From Chitinophagia bacterium (GTDB lineage Bacteria; Bacteroidota; Bacteroidia; Chitinophagales; Chitinophagaceae), in the NCBI GenBank assembly GCA_010027295.1, contig RGVM01000148.1, positions 1 through 6,684 on the forward strand: a DNA stretch of 6,684 nt. Reading direction: 5' to 3'. Made by a program: the position numbers and the translations under genes. Each line of letters begins with the position of its first letter. The stretch's first letter is position 1. The notes under the pieces are model-generated. The model was not told where the DNA came from. It searched no databases and was given only the letters and a program-made list of their open reading frames with translations. This document shows positions 1 through 5,655 of the stretch, piece after piece.

Positions 1-98
1 CTCAACCCTCTCCCTTAAATCCTAAACTCTTAACCTTGAACCCTGAACTCTAAAGCCAAATCCAAAAACCTTAAAGCCCAAACCCAAAATTTCAAAGT
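1..98. repeat. Degenerate heptamer tandem array, 14 units
   Basis: Cut into sevens from base 1, the sequence stays in phase for 14 units: ctcaacc, ctctccc, ttaaatc, ctaaact, cttaacc, ttgaacc, ctgaact, ctaaagc and so on to tcaaagt. The loose consensus is yTnAAnc, with almost no G on this strand. The composition is far more A-rich than the genes that follow. Stops occur in the frame starting at base 1 (16-18, 31-33 and 37-39), so it is not part of a long reading frame there. I associate such 7-bp repeats with intergenic DNA of Bacteroidota; that is general knowledge, not a search. The array ends about 25 bases before flippase-like coding sequence begins. Confidence 0.8.
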
Positions 99-211
99 GG
101 GCACCGTGATAACAGCTTTAGGCTTCCTCAAGGCCGTCCGACCGCGTCGGGCTCTTCTGGGACACCTTCTACACCAAGGCCGCCCTCGTCGCCATCTATG
201 TCCTCGCCGTC

Positions 212-1354
212 ATGGCCTTCGCCTGGCTAAGCGGCATCCGGGACGCCGGCTTCATCCTGTCCTATGTCGGCCTCGTCACCCTCATATCGCTGCTGGGCTT
301 TCTCCGGACCTTCCTCTCCGCCGCGCAACGCTTCCGGCAGGATGCCGTCCTCTCCGTGCTCGACAAGGCTATCGTCATCGCAGCCATCGGCGGTATGATC
401 CTCTTCCCCGACCTCGCGGGAAGGGTTACCATCGAGCGCTTCGTGGCCGTCCAGACCATCGCTGTCGCGCTGTCGGTCGGGCTGGCGATGGTCTTCATCG
501 TTCGTCATGTGGAGGGCTTCTCCTTCCTTCCCTTCAGTGGCTTCCGCCGGGGCCTGCTGTTGGCGAGCCTGCCCTTTGCGCTGAACAACTTCCTCATGAC
601 GGTAATCTTGCGGTCGGACGCTTTTCTCCTCGAGCGCCTGCATCCGGACGGAGCGCATGAGGCGGGCGTCTATGCCGCCGGCTTCCGCATCCTCGACGCC
701 TTCAGCATGATGGGCACCCTGGTGGGCGGCTTCCTCCTCTCCTTCATATCCCGCCACTGGCCGGAACGCGGGGCGATCGAACCCACCCTCGCCATCGCCC
801 GCCGCGCCCTCATCTGCGTCGCCATCCTCATCGGCGTCACCGGAAGCGTGCTGCCCGAATACCTCACCGCCCTGCTCTACCACCGGTCCGACGCCTCCCT
901 GGTGGCTGTCATGCGCACCGTACTGCTGGCCCTGCCCGGCCTCTCCCTCGTCAGCATCTACGGCACCCTCCTCACCGCCACCGGCCATGTCGGCGCCTTC
1001 ATCCGCATCAGCCTGGCCTACGCGCTCGTCCTCGTCATCCTCGACGTCCTGCTCATCCCTTCCTACGGCGCGCTTGCCTGTTCCAGCGTGGCCGTCGCCG
1101 TCGAGACGGCCTACGCCTTCAGCATCATCCGTGCCGCCCGTCGGCTCACCGGCATAGGCCTGCACCCCGGCGAAGGCCTCTCGTACCTCTTCGTCGCACT
1201 CATGGGCTACGGAGCGATCCGCATCCTCGTGTACCTGGGCGTGAACGCGCCCCTTGCCGTCGGACTGACAGGGGTCGCCGCTGTCGGACTCTTCTATGCC
1301 ATCCTGGGCATCCGATTCCGCTTGCCTGCGTCGGAGCGGGATCCGAGACCATGA
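212..1354 (+). CDS. Wzx/MATE-like polysaccharide flippase, 5'-truncated
   Basis: This is a very hydrophobic protein with about 11-12 predicted membrane helices separated by short basic loops, as in lipid-linked oligosaccharide flippases (the polysaccharide biosynthesis / MVF group). These move undecaprenyl-linked glycan units across the inner membrane. ATG at 212 is the first start codon in frame and gives 380 residues. The frame is open back to a TAG at 119-121, and the upstream codons continue family-like sequence (DRVGLFWDTFYTKAALVAIY), including the first half of a membrane helix that the ATG would cut. The 30 added codons contain no ATG, GTG or TTG. Flippases of this type usually have 12-14 helices, so the first one or two appear to be missing upstream, where the heptamer array lies. 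It is a partial gene, pseudogene or assembly junction. The neighbouring Wzz-like and ligase genes support the role. The family call is fairly sure; substrate and integrity are not known. Confidence 0.75.
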   Translation: MAFAWLSGIRDAGFILSYVGLVTLISLLGFLRTFLSAAQRFRQDAVLSVLDKAIVIAAIGGMILFPDLAGRVTIERFVAVQTIAVALSVGLAMVFIVRHVEGFSFLPFSGFRRGLLLASLPFALNNFLMTVILRSDAFLLERLHPDGAHEAGVYAAGFRILDAFSMMGTLVGGFLLSFISRHWPERGAIEPTLAIARRALICVAILIGVTGSVLPEYLTALLYHRSDASLVAVMRTVLLALPGLSLVSIYGTLLTATGHVGAFIRISLAYALVLVILDVLLIPSYGALACSSVAVAVETAYAFSIIRAARRLTGIGLHPGEGLSYLFVALMGYGAIRILVYLGVNAPLAVGLTGVAAVGLFYAILGIRFRLPASERDPRP

Positions 1355-1434
1355 GCCATTGGACATGGGCCGGTAACACCGCCTCTGGGCATCCTTTGCC
1401 TTCCCGATGACGAACGCAGGCATAGCCGACGGAT

Positions 1435-1472
1435 GGCGGCCCGGGCGCCGCGCGTGCGCCGCCTCCCTTTTT
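1435..1472 (+). terminator. Possible Rho-independent terminator after flippase
   Basis: An inverted repeat ggcggc (1435-1440) / gccgcc (1458-1463), with a GC-rich 17-base loop that can fold further (ggcgc / gcgcc), is followed by tccc and five T at 1468-1472. It sits 80 bases past the flippase stop and 46 bases before the next start. The stem is short, the surrounding DNA is GC-rich enough to make such a repeat by chance, and the T-run does not follow the stem directly, so the call is weak. Confidence 0.25.
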
Positions 1473-1505
1473 CGAAACCCTGCCGCCCACCCTCTCTTTT
1501 TCGAT

Positions 1506-1512
1506 TATCTTG
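1506..1512 (+). promoter_or_regulatory. Bacteroidota -7-like element upstream of Wzz-like gene
   Basis: TATCTTG resembles the Bacteroidota -7 consensus TAnnTTTG but is one T short. It ends five bases before the ATG at 1518, so transcription would start at or next to the start codon. The 10-mer TTATCTTGCC, which includes it, recurs on the minus strand upstream of the small membrane protein gene (4484 to 4475). No convincing TTTG -33 box lies 19-21 bases upstream; the nearest candidate is a weak ctgcc around 1480-1484. Confidence 0.35.
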
Positions 1513-1517
1513 CCTCT

Positions 1518-2342
1518 ATGTCGCTGATCCATGAACTGCTGCCCACCCTCCGCAGGAACACCCGCTTCCTCACCGCCTTCGTGGCGCTGCCCACCCTGGC
1601 GGCCCTGGTGACGAGCCTGCTCATCCCCAGGGAGTACCTCTCCAAGGCCAGCGTACTGCCGGCCAACTCGAGGTTCAGCGACAAGTCGCGCTACACCGCC
1701 GAAGAGATCACAGAGCTCTACTCCGTCTTCAGCTCGGGCGACGACCTCGACCGGCTCTACGCCACCGCCCGTTCCTGGCCCGTCATGACGCGCATCATCG
1801 ACAGCTTCGGACTGGTACAGCACTACCGCATCAAAAAGGACGACGAGCGCGGCCGTGAGAACGCCCTCAGGATGTTCCGCAAGAACTGCGGCATCTTCAA
1901 GACTGAATACGGCGAGATGCATATCAAGGTGTGGGACCGCGACCGGAAGCTCGCCGCCGACATCGCCAACGCCATGGTCGCACAGACCGAGAAGGCGCAT
2001 CAGGACATGTACCGCGACTACTACGCCACCTCCCTCCGCAAGCTCGAACTCGCCTATGCCCAGCTGCAGGCCTCCGAGGCTGGTGTTTCGGGTCCTGACA
2101 GTGCCGGCGCCCGCAGAGATCCTCCCGCCCACCAGCTCGACTACTACCGCCGGGCGATGACCGACCTGCGGATGGCCCTGCTCAACCCGCCACCCGCCCT
2201 GGTCGTGCTCGAAAAGGCCATCCCCTCCGTCAAGGCGGACCGTCCGAACATCGTCGTCAACGTCGTCGCCACCTTCCTCATCAGCCTGTTCACAGGCCTC
2301 GCCATCGTCCTTCTCCTGCCCGTCTTCATCAAAAAGGGCTAG
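1518..2342 (+). CDS. Wzz-like chain-length determinant / polysaccharide co-polymerase
   Basis: This protein of 274 residues has the Wzz layout: a short cytoplasmic N-terminus, membrane helix 1 (about 17-36), a periplasmic domain, and membrane helix 2 (about 246-268) followed by a short basic tail. Before helix 2 is the proline-containing stretch AIPSVKADRPN, typical of chain-length determinants. Residues 141-220 are helix-prone and could form the family's coiled coil, interrupted by a Gly/Pro/Ala-rich patch around 190-204. Wzz proteins oligomerise in the inner membrane and set glycan chain length with the Wzy polymerase. I chose ATG 1518 over ATG 1407. The 37 extra residues from 1407 are Arg/Pro-rich and unlike a leader, and 1518 puts helix 1 at the usual place, five bases after a -7-like element. 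At 274 residues it is short for the family, and no tyrosine kinase domain is present. The stop codon touches the ligase start. The family assignment rests on topology and motif only. Confidence 0.75.
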   Translation: MSLIHELLPTLRRNTRFLTAFVALPTLAALVTSLLIPREYLSKASVLPANSRFSDKSRYTAEEITELYSVFSSGDDLDRLYATARSWPVMTRIIDSFGLVQHYRIKKDDERGRENALRMFRKNCGIFKTEYGEMHIKVWDRDRKLAADIANAMVAQTEKAHQDMYRDYYATSLRKLELAYAQLQASEAGVSGPDSAGARRDPPAHQLDYYRRAMTDLRMALLNPPPALVVLEKAIPSVKADRPNIVVNVVATFLISLFTGLAIVLLLPVFIKKG

Positions 2343-3794
2343 TTGCTGCGCTCGGCCGACATACCCTGGTGGGACGACCCGCGGCTGCTGACCGCCGTCG
2401 CGATGGTGGCGGGTGCCGTGGCTGCCATTCTCACCCGGCAGCTATTCTTCCTCGCCCTCGGCCCGGCCGTGCTCGTCGGCTGGCTGGGATTGCACGATAT
2501 CCGGGCGCTCTTCCTGCTGCTGCTGGCCTTCATACCCTTCTCCGCCGAAGTGGAGCTGACCGCCACCCTGGGCACCGACCTGCCCGACGAGCCGATGATG
2601 TGGCTCATGACGCTGCTGCTGGCCGTGCACATCCTCCACCGCCGCCGCGAAGTGCTCGCGATGCCCGTGGATACGGCCATCCTCATGACCCTCGTCTTCC
2701 ACATGGCCTGGATCGCCTTTTGCAGCCTCCTTTCCACGCATGTGCTGCTGTCCGTCAAGTACCTCGCGGCGAAGACCTGGTACGTCGCCGCCTTCACGGT
2801 CGGCGGCTGGTACTGCCTGCGAGACAGGGAAGACATCATCAGGGCGGCCAAAGTACTAGCCACTTCCATGTGTGCGGCCACCTGCCTCGTCCTGTTGAAG
2901 CACGCGTCCATGGGCTTCGCCTTCGCCGACGCCAACCGCAGCGTGGAGCCCCTCTTCCGCAACCACGTCAACTACGCCGCCCTCCTCGTCTGCCTGCTGC
3001 CCATCGCCATCGCGGCCTGGCACCTGCATCCCGAACGCCGCCGCCGGCTTCGATGGGTCATATGCATCGCCGTGGCCGGACTCCTGTTCAGCTACTCCCG
3101 CGGCGCCTGGCTGGCCGCAGCCGCGGGCTTCATAACGATCATGGCTACGCGAAAAAAGCTCCTCCACTGGGTCGTCGTCATGGGCGTGGCGATGCTGATC
3201 GGCGCGGCAGCCTACTTCCTGCAGGACGACCGGTACCTCGAATACAGTCCCGACTACGAACGCACCATCTGGCACGGCGACCTCGGCCAGCATATGCAGG
3301 CGACCTACAAGATGACCGACATCTCCTCCATGGAGCGCTTCTACCGATGGATTGCGGCCGTCCGGATGCTCGACAGAAATACCCTGCACGGCTACGGTCC
3401 CAACTCATTCTACCACGAGTACCGGCCCTACACCGTCAACTCGTTCCGTACCTATGTGAGCGACAATCCCGAGCACTCCACCGTACACAACTACTTCCTG
3501 CTGCTGCTGGTGGAGCAGGGCATCCCCGGCCTGGCGCTTTTCTGTCTCCTGCTGGCGGTCATGACGCGACGCGCCTATCAGTGGTACCATGCCGCCCGCG
3601 ATGCCACCGAACGCGCCATCCCGGCCGTCATCATCGCCATGCTGGGCATGATCGTCACGCTCGATATGCTGAGCGACCTGATCGAGACCGACAAGATCGG
3701 CTCGCTCTTCTTCCTATGCGCCGGCATCCTTATGCGAAGACCCTTGGAGAGTAGCCCCACTCTTGGAGAGTCCCTCCACCCTTGGAGGGTGTAG
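2343..3794 (+). CDS. O-antigen ligase / polymerase family protein (WaaL/Wzy type)
   Basis: This is a 483-residue polytopic membrane protein with about 11-12 helices. Family landmarks are FSYSRGAW (residues 249-256, Arg253), the GYGPNSF motif (350-356), and a large periplasmic loop (about 286-380) ending in EHSTVHNYF with His382, followed by VEQGIPGL. The Arg and the loop His match the residues known to matter in WaaL ligases. Such enzymes take undecaprenyl-linked glycan and either polymerise it or transfer it to lipid A core or another acceptor. The start is TTG at 2343, directly after the TAG of the Wzz-like gene, with purine-rich aaaaaggg just upstream; the next in-frame ATG (2403) would cut helix 1. 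The overlap-free abutment implies co-transcription and translational coupling. The last residues, from about Leu468 (LESSPTLGESLHPWRV), are encoded by 19-bp tandem repeats, as is the stop, so the original C-terminus was probably different. Sequence alone does not separate ligase from polymerase. Confidence 0.85.
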   Translation: MLRSADIPWWDDPRLLTAVAMVAGAVAAILTRQLFFLALGPAVLVGWLGLHDIRALFLLLLAFIPFSAEVELTATLGTDLPDEPMMWLMTLLLAVHILHRRREVLAMPVDTAILMTLVFHMAWIAFCSLLSTHVLLSVKYLAAKTWYVAAFTVGGWYCLRDREDIIRAAKVLATSMCAATCLVLLKHASMGFAFADANRSVEPLFRNHVNYAALLVCLLPIAIAAWHLHPERRRRLRWVICIAVAGLLFSYSRGAWLAAAAGFITIMATRKKLLHWVVVMGVAMLIGAAAYFLQDDRYLEYSPDYERTIWHGDLGQHMQATYKMTDISSMERFYRWIAAVRMLDRNTLHGYGPNSFYHEYRPYTVNSFRTYVSDNPEHSTVHNYFLLLLVEQGIPGLALFCLLLAVMTRRAYQWYHAARDATERAIPAVIIAMLGMIVTLDMLSDLIETDKIGSLFFLCAGILMRRPLESSPTLGESLHPWRV

Positions 3795-3856
3795 TCACCC
3801 TTGGAGGGTGTACCCTCCCTTGGAGAGTAGCCATACCCTTGGAGGGTGTAGCCACC
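3743..3856. repeat. Six-unit 19-bp tandem repeat array
   Basis: Six units of exactly 19 bp run head to tail, starting at 3743, 3762, 3781, 3800, 3819 and 3838. Each begins CTTGGAGRGT, varying only A/G at position 8, and then has nine variable bases (agccccact, ccctccacc, gtagtcacc, gtaccctcc, agccatacc, gtagccacc). Unit borders form small inverted repeats: ACCCT-TGG-AGGGT across junctions, and GGGTG-TAGT-CACCC and GGGTG-TAGC-CACCC within units 3 and 6. The first two units and part of the third lie inside the ligase reading frame and supply its stop codon (3792-3794). Because 19 is not a multiple of three, each unit is read in a different frame. Confidence 0.92.
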
Positions 3857-3969
3857 CGCCGAGTTCTGACACCCGATGCATCGCCCGGCTCGGATGGGGA
3901 GTCGCCCGCCTATACGTAAAAAAATACCCTGCACGGGGCAGGGTATTCCGAATGGCTCATTCGATAGTG
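3857..3969. other. Convergent intergenic spacer
   Basis: This is the spacer between the converging plus- and minus-strand genes, after the 19-bp repeats. Besides the minus-strand terminator it contains a 10-bp palindrome, cgatgcatcg (3874-3883), inside a wider pair ccgag (3859-3863) / ctcgg (3889-3893). Neither is followed by a T-run, so I cannot call a plus-strand terminator for the polysaccharide genes. No coding sequence is supported. Confidence 0.6.
3918..3947 (-). terminator. Rho-independent terminator of the minus-strand gene
   Basis: There is a perfect 10-bp stem, aataccctgc (3923-3932) and gcagggtatt (3938-3947), with a 5-base loop. The A-run at 3918-3924 becomes seven U after the stem when read on the minus strand. 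It lies 23 bases past the stop of the small membrane protein gene (3970), the expected place for its terminator. Read on the plus strand it has no T-run after the stem, so it should act mainly in one direction. Confidence 0.85.
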
Positions 3970-4458
3970 TCAGGCTGAGGCACCAGCTGCCGCGACCACG
4001 GCTATCACGATGGCGACCCATACACTCCATCCGATCCAGGCGGAGCGGATGAAGCCCTTGTCGCGCTTCATCAGGTAGCCGATGAGCACCCCGATGAGTC
4101 CCAGCAGCAGCCCCAGGACGAAGCCGCCGAACTGGAAGCCCTTCTCGCCGTCGGCCATCAGCTGCCGGAGATCCACCGGTGCATCACCCCGGAGTTCGTT
4201 GTCGTGGATCGCCTCGCGCAAGCCACGGCGGGCGACCTGGAACGAGAGGCGCTCCCTGAGTGTCATACGGTGACCGATCGCTTTGGAGAATGCATGTGCG
4301 TCCATGGACAGCACTTGGTCGACCGTCAGCGTCTTCGTTGTCGCCGCGGGCGCTTCGACCGGGACGACCGCCGTCAGGGGTACGGGTACCGCCGAACAAA
4401 GGGCGACGCCGAGGAGTAGGCCCATGGCCATCCGCTGCAGGGGTTGGAAACGATTCAT
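3970..4458 (-). CDS. Small membrane protein with signal peptide, function unknown
   Basis: The 162 residues have three parts. Residues 1-30 look like a signal peptide or N-terminal anchor: basic start MNRFQPLQRMA, a hydrophobic core GLLLGVAL, then small residues. Residues 40-105 are a polar, mostly helical segment including HRMTLRERLSFQVARRGL. Two closely spaced membrane helices follow (about 109-130, starting GFQFGGFVLGLLLGLIGVLI, and 137-158), separated by the basic loop MKRDKGF. I recognise the layout from small uncharacterised Bacteroidota membrane proteins but know no function. ATG at 4458 is preferred over ATG 4506. The 16 extra residues would put a basic stretch ahead of the signal, and a promoter-like element lies between the two starts. 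The gene follows the permease by 75 bp on the same strand and ends in a strong terminator, so it may have its own promoter or be the last gene of the operon. Confidence 0.75.
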   Translation of the reverse strand: MNRFQPLQRMAMGLLLGVALCSAVPVPLTAVVPVEAPAATTKTLTVDQVLSMDAHAFSKAIGHRMTLRERLSFQVARRGLREAIHDNELRGDAPVDLRQLMADGEKGFQFGGFVLGLLLGLIGVLIGYLMKRDKGFIRSAWIGWSVWVAIVIAVVAAAGASA

Positions 4459-4474
4459 GTGGATGTGATTTGCC

Positions 4475-4484
4475 GGCAAGATAA
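4475..4484 (-). promoter_or_regulatory. Possible -7 promoter element upstream of small membrane protein gene
   Basis: Read on the minus strand, TTATCTTGCC occupies 4484 to 4475, 18 bases before the ATG at 4458 after the TATCTTG core. The same 10-mer precedes the Wzz-like gene at 1505-1514. It resembles the Bacteroidota -7 element TAnnTTTG with one T missing. I see no clear -33 TTTG partner, so this could be chance. Confidence 0.3.
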
Positions 4485-4533
4485 GGCGCCGCAGGGAACG
4501 GGTCATGACAGGAGTGACCGCTCATCAGCCCAC

Positions 4534-5616
4534 CTAGCCGCCCCGCACGTCGAGTGCGTCGCGCAGGCCGCTGCCGACGAGGTGGAAGGCCAGCACCAGC
4601 GACATGATCGCGAAGCCCGGCACCAGCGCCAGCATCGGACGGCTGGTGATGATGAAGTTGTAGTTCTCTTTAATCATGAGTCCCCAGCTGGGTTGCGGCG
4701 ACTGCACACCGACGCCGAGGAAGCTCAGCCCCGCCTCCATCACGATGGCGCTGGCGAAGTTGGAGGCCGCCAGCACCATCACCGGTCCGAGCACGTTGGG
4801 GAGGATATGCCGGAAGATGATCCTCGCATCCGAGAGGCCGAGGGCCCTCGCCGCCTCCACGTACTCCATCTCGCGGAGGGAGAGGACCTGTCCGCGGAGG
4901 GACCGCGCCACGCTTACCCATAGGGTGAGTCCCACGGCAATGAACACCTGCCAGAAGCCCTTGCCCAGCGCCATCGTGATGCCGAAGACCAGCAGCAGAG
5001 TGGGAATGCTCCATACCACGTTGATGAACCAGCTGACGAGGGCGTCGGTTCGCCCTCCGAAATAGCCGGCCACGGAGCCCAGCAGGATGCCGATCACCAG
5101 GGATATCAGGACGGCGATGCCTCCCACGCTGAGGCTGACACGCGTGCCGATGAGCAGTCGGCTCAGGATGTCACGTCCGTACTTGTCGGTGCCCAGCCAG
5201 TAGCGCATCTCCGTGATCCGCTGTGCGGATGGGTCGTACCTGACGGCCTGCCGTTCGGAGACGCCCTCGTCGAGGTACTGTCCGTAGACGAGGCTGTCGC
5301 CCACCTGCTGCCAGGAGGTGATGGGGATGTAATTCCAGGTGTCCCGCTCGCCTTCGATCGTACGACGGAGGAAGCCCGCTTGCGGAGGCGGGTCCTCCTT
5401 GCGCAGGCAGAGGAAGGTCTGCCGGTGGCCGGGGGGCATGCCGTTCAGTTCGACAATCATGCGGTTGGCGTACGGACTGTGGTCGGGTGCCAGCCAGTAG
5501 GCCAGGACTGCGGCCAGGAGGGTTGTGAGGATGAGGCAGAGGCCGGTCATGGCGGCGCCATCCCTGCGGAATCGCTGCCATGCCGAAGCGCGCGGGATAT
5601 GGGCGTCTATGCTCAT
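4534..5616 (-). CDS. ABC transporter permease, DppC/OppC (peptide/nickel) type
   Basis: The 360 residues have the DppC/OppC order: a basic N-terminus and membrane helix 1 (about 24-43, the OppC N-terminal segment), then a soluble stretch, then LGTDKYGRDILSRLLIG (141-157). The five-helix permease core follows (about 162-350). The EAA loop that docks the ATPase is clear at 254-274 (EAARALG, then IFRHILPN), and GLSFLGVGVQSPQPSWG (296-312) is another family signature. Such proteins form one half of the inner-membrane channel for peptide or nickel-type importers, with a DppB-type partner, ATPases and a binding protein, none of which is in this window. The soluble stretch between helix 1 and LGTD is about 95 residues, far longer than in proteobacterial DppC, and includes LNGMPPGHRQTFLCLRKED. 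ATG 5616 follows the glycosyltransferase stop by 39 bp. The family is certain; the substrate is unknown. Confidence 0.92.
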   Translation of the reverse strand: MSIDAHIPRASAWQRFRRDGAAMTGLCLILTTLLAAVLAYWLAPDHSPYANRMIVELNGMPPGHRQTFLCLRKEDPPPQAGFLRRTIEGERDTWNYIPITSWQQVGDSLVYGQYLDEGVSERQAVRYDPSAQRITEMRYWLGTDKYGRDILSRLLIGTRVSLSVGGIAVLISLVIGILLGSVAGYFGGRTDALVSWFINVVWSIPTLLLVFGITMALGKGFWQVFIAVGLTLWVSVARSLRGQVLSLREMEYVEAARALGLSDARIIFRHILPNVLGPVMVLAASNFASAIVMEAGLSFLGVGVQSPQPSWGLMIKENYNFIITSRPMLALVPGFAIMSLVLAFHLVGSGLRDALDVRGG

Positions 5617-5621
5617 CCTTC

Positions 5622-5629
5622 CGAAAGTA
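5622..5629 (-). promoter_or_regulatory. Bacteroidota -7-like element upstream of permease
   Basis: Read on the minus strand, TACTTTCG (5629 to 5622) is followed by GAAGG and then the ATG at 5616. It matches TAnnTTTG at all but one position and ends five bases before the start codon, the same distance as the element in front of the Wzz-like gene. GAAGG touches the ATG and is too close to act as a normal Shine-Dalgarno site. No clear -33 box is visible. Confidence 0.35.
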
Positions 5630-5655
5630 CGAAGCGGTGGACATATCTGCCGGCC

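Larger units (their letters stand above)
1355..1517. other. Intergenic region between flippase and Wzz-like gene
   Basis: These 163 bases hold the weak terminator candidate (1435-1472) and the -7-like element (1506-1512). The 9-mer ctttttcga occurs twice, at 1467-1475 and 1496-1504, 29 bases apart. An open frame from ATG 1407 crosses most of the stretch and joins the Wzz-like gene, but its product has no protein-like character. I see no RNA gene here. Confidence 0.6.

Noticed and set aside
1..98. Eukaryotic (plant-type CCCTAAA) telomere repeat
   Set aside because: The period is seven, but the units are too degenerate and never repeat CCCTAAA exactly. The array adjoins bacterial polysaccharide genes.
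227..1423. Long minus-strand open frame of about 398 codons opposite the flippase
   Set aside because: Its product is dominated by Asp, Glu, Gly and Gln with no domain-like pattern, which is what the reverse complement of a GC-rich membrane-protein gene gives. The plus-strand frame has proper membrane helices.
1407..1517. N-terminal extension of the Wzz-like protein from ATG 1407
   Set aside because: The 37 residues are Arg/Pro-rich, would move membrane helix 1 far from the N-terminus, and cross the promoter-like element that precedes ATG 1518.
1200..2132. Minus-strand open frame of about 310 codons opposite the Wzz-like gene
   Set aside because: It spans two unrelated plus-strand genes and their intergenic region and shows no recognisable motifs; it is a GC-rich shadow.
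2369..3754. Plus-strand open frame of about 461 codons overlapping the ligase
   Set aside because: The translation is almost all Arg, Pro, His, Ala and Gly, a frame-shifted shadow of the ligase, which carries real family motifs.
3743..3856. CRISPR array
   Set aside because: The units are only 19 bp and directly adjoin without uniform unique spacers. The variable part is nine bases and there are no cas genes nearby.
3874..3883. Perfect palindrome cgatgcatcg as an operator or attachment site
   Set aside because: It is only 10 bp, single copy, and lies between converging genes where no promoter is evident; chance is a sufficient explanation.
3763..3978. Small plus-strand frame with repeated peptides (TLGGCSHP)
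   Set aside because: The repetition comes entirely from the 19-bp DNA repeats read in another frame. It runs through the terminator and has no independent support.
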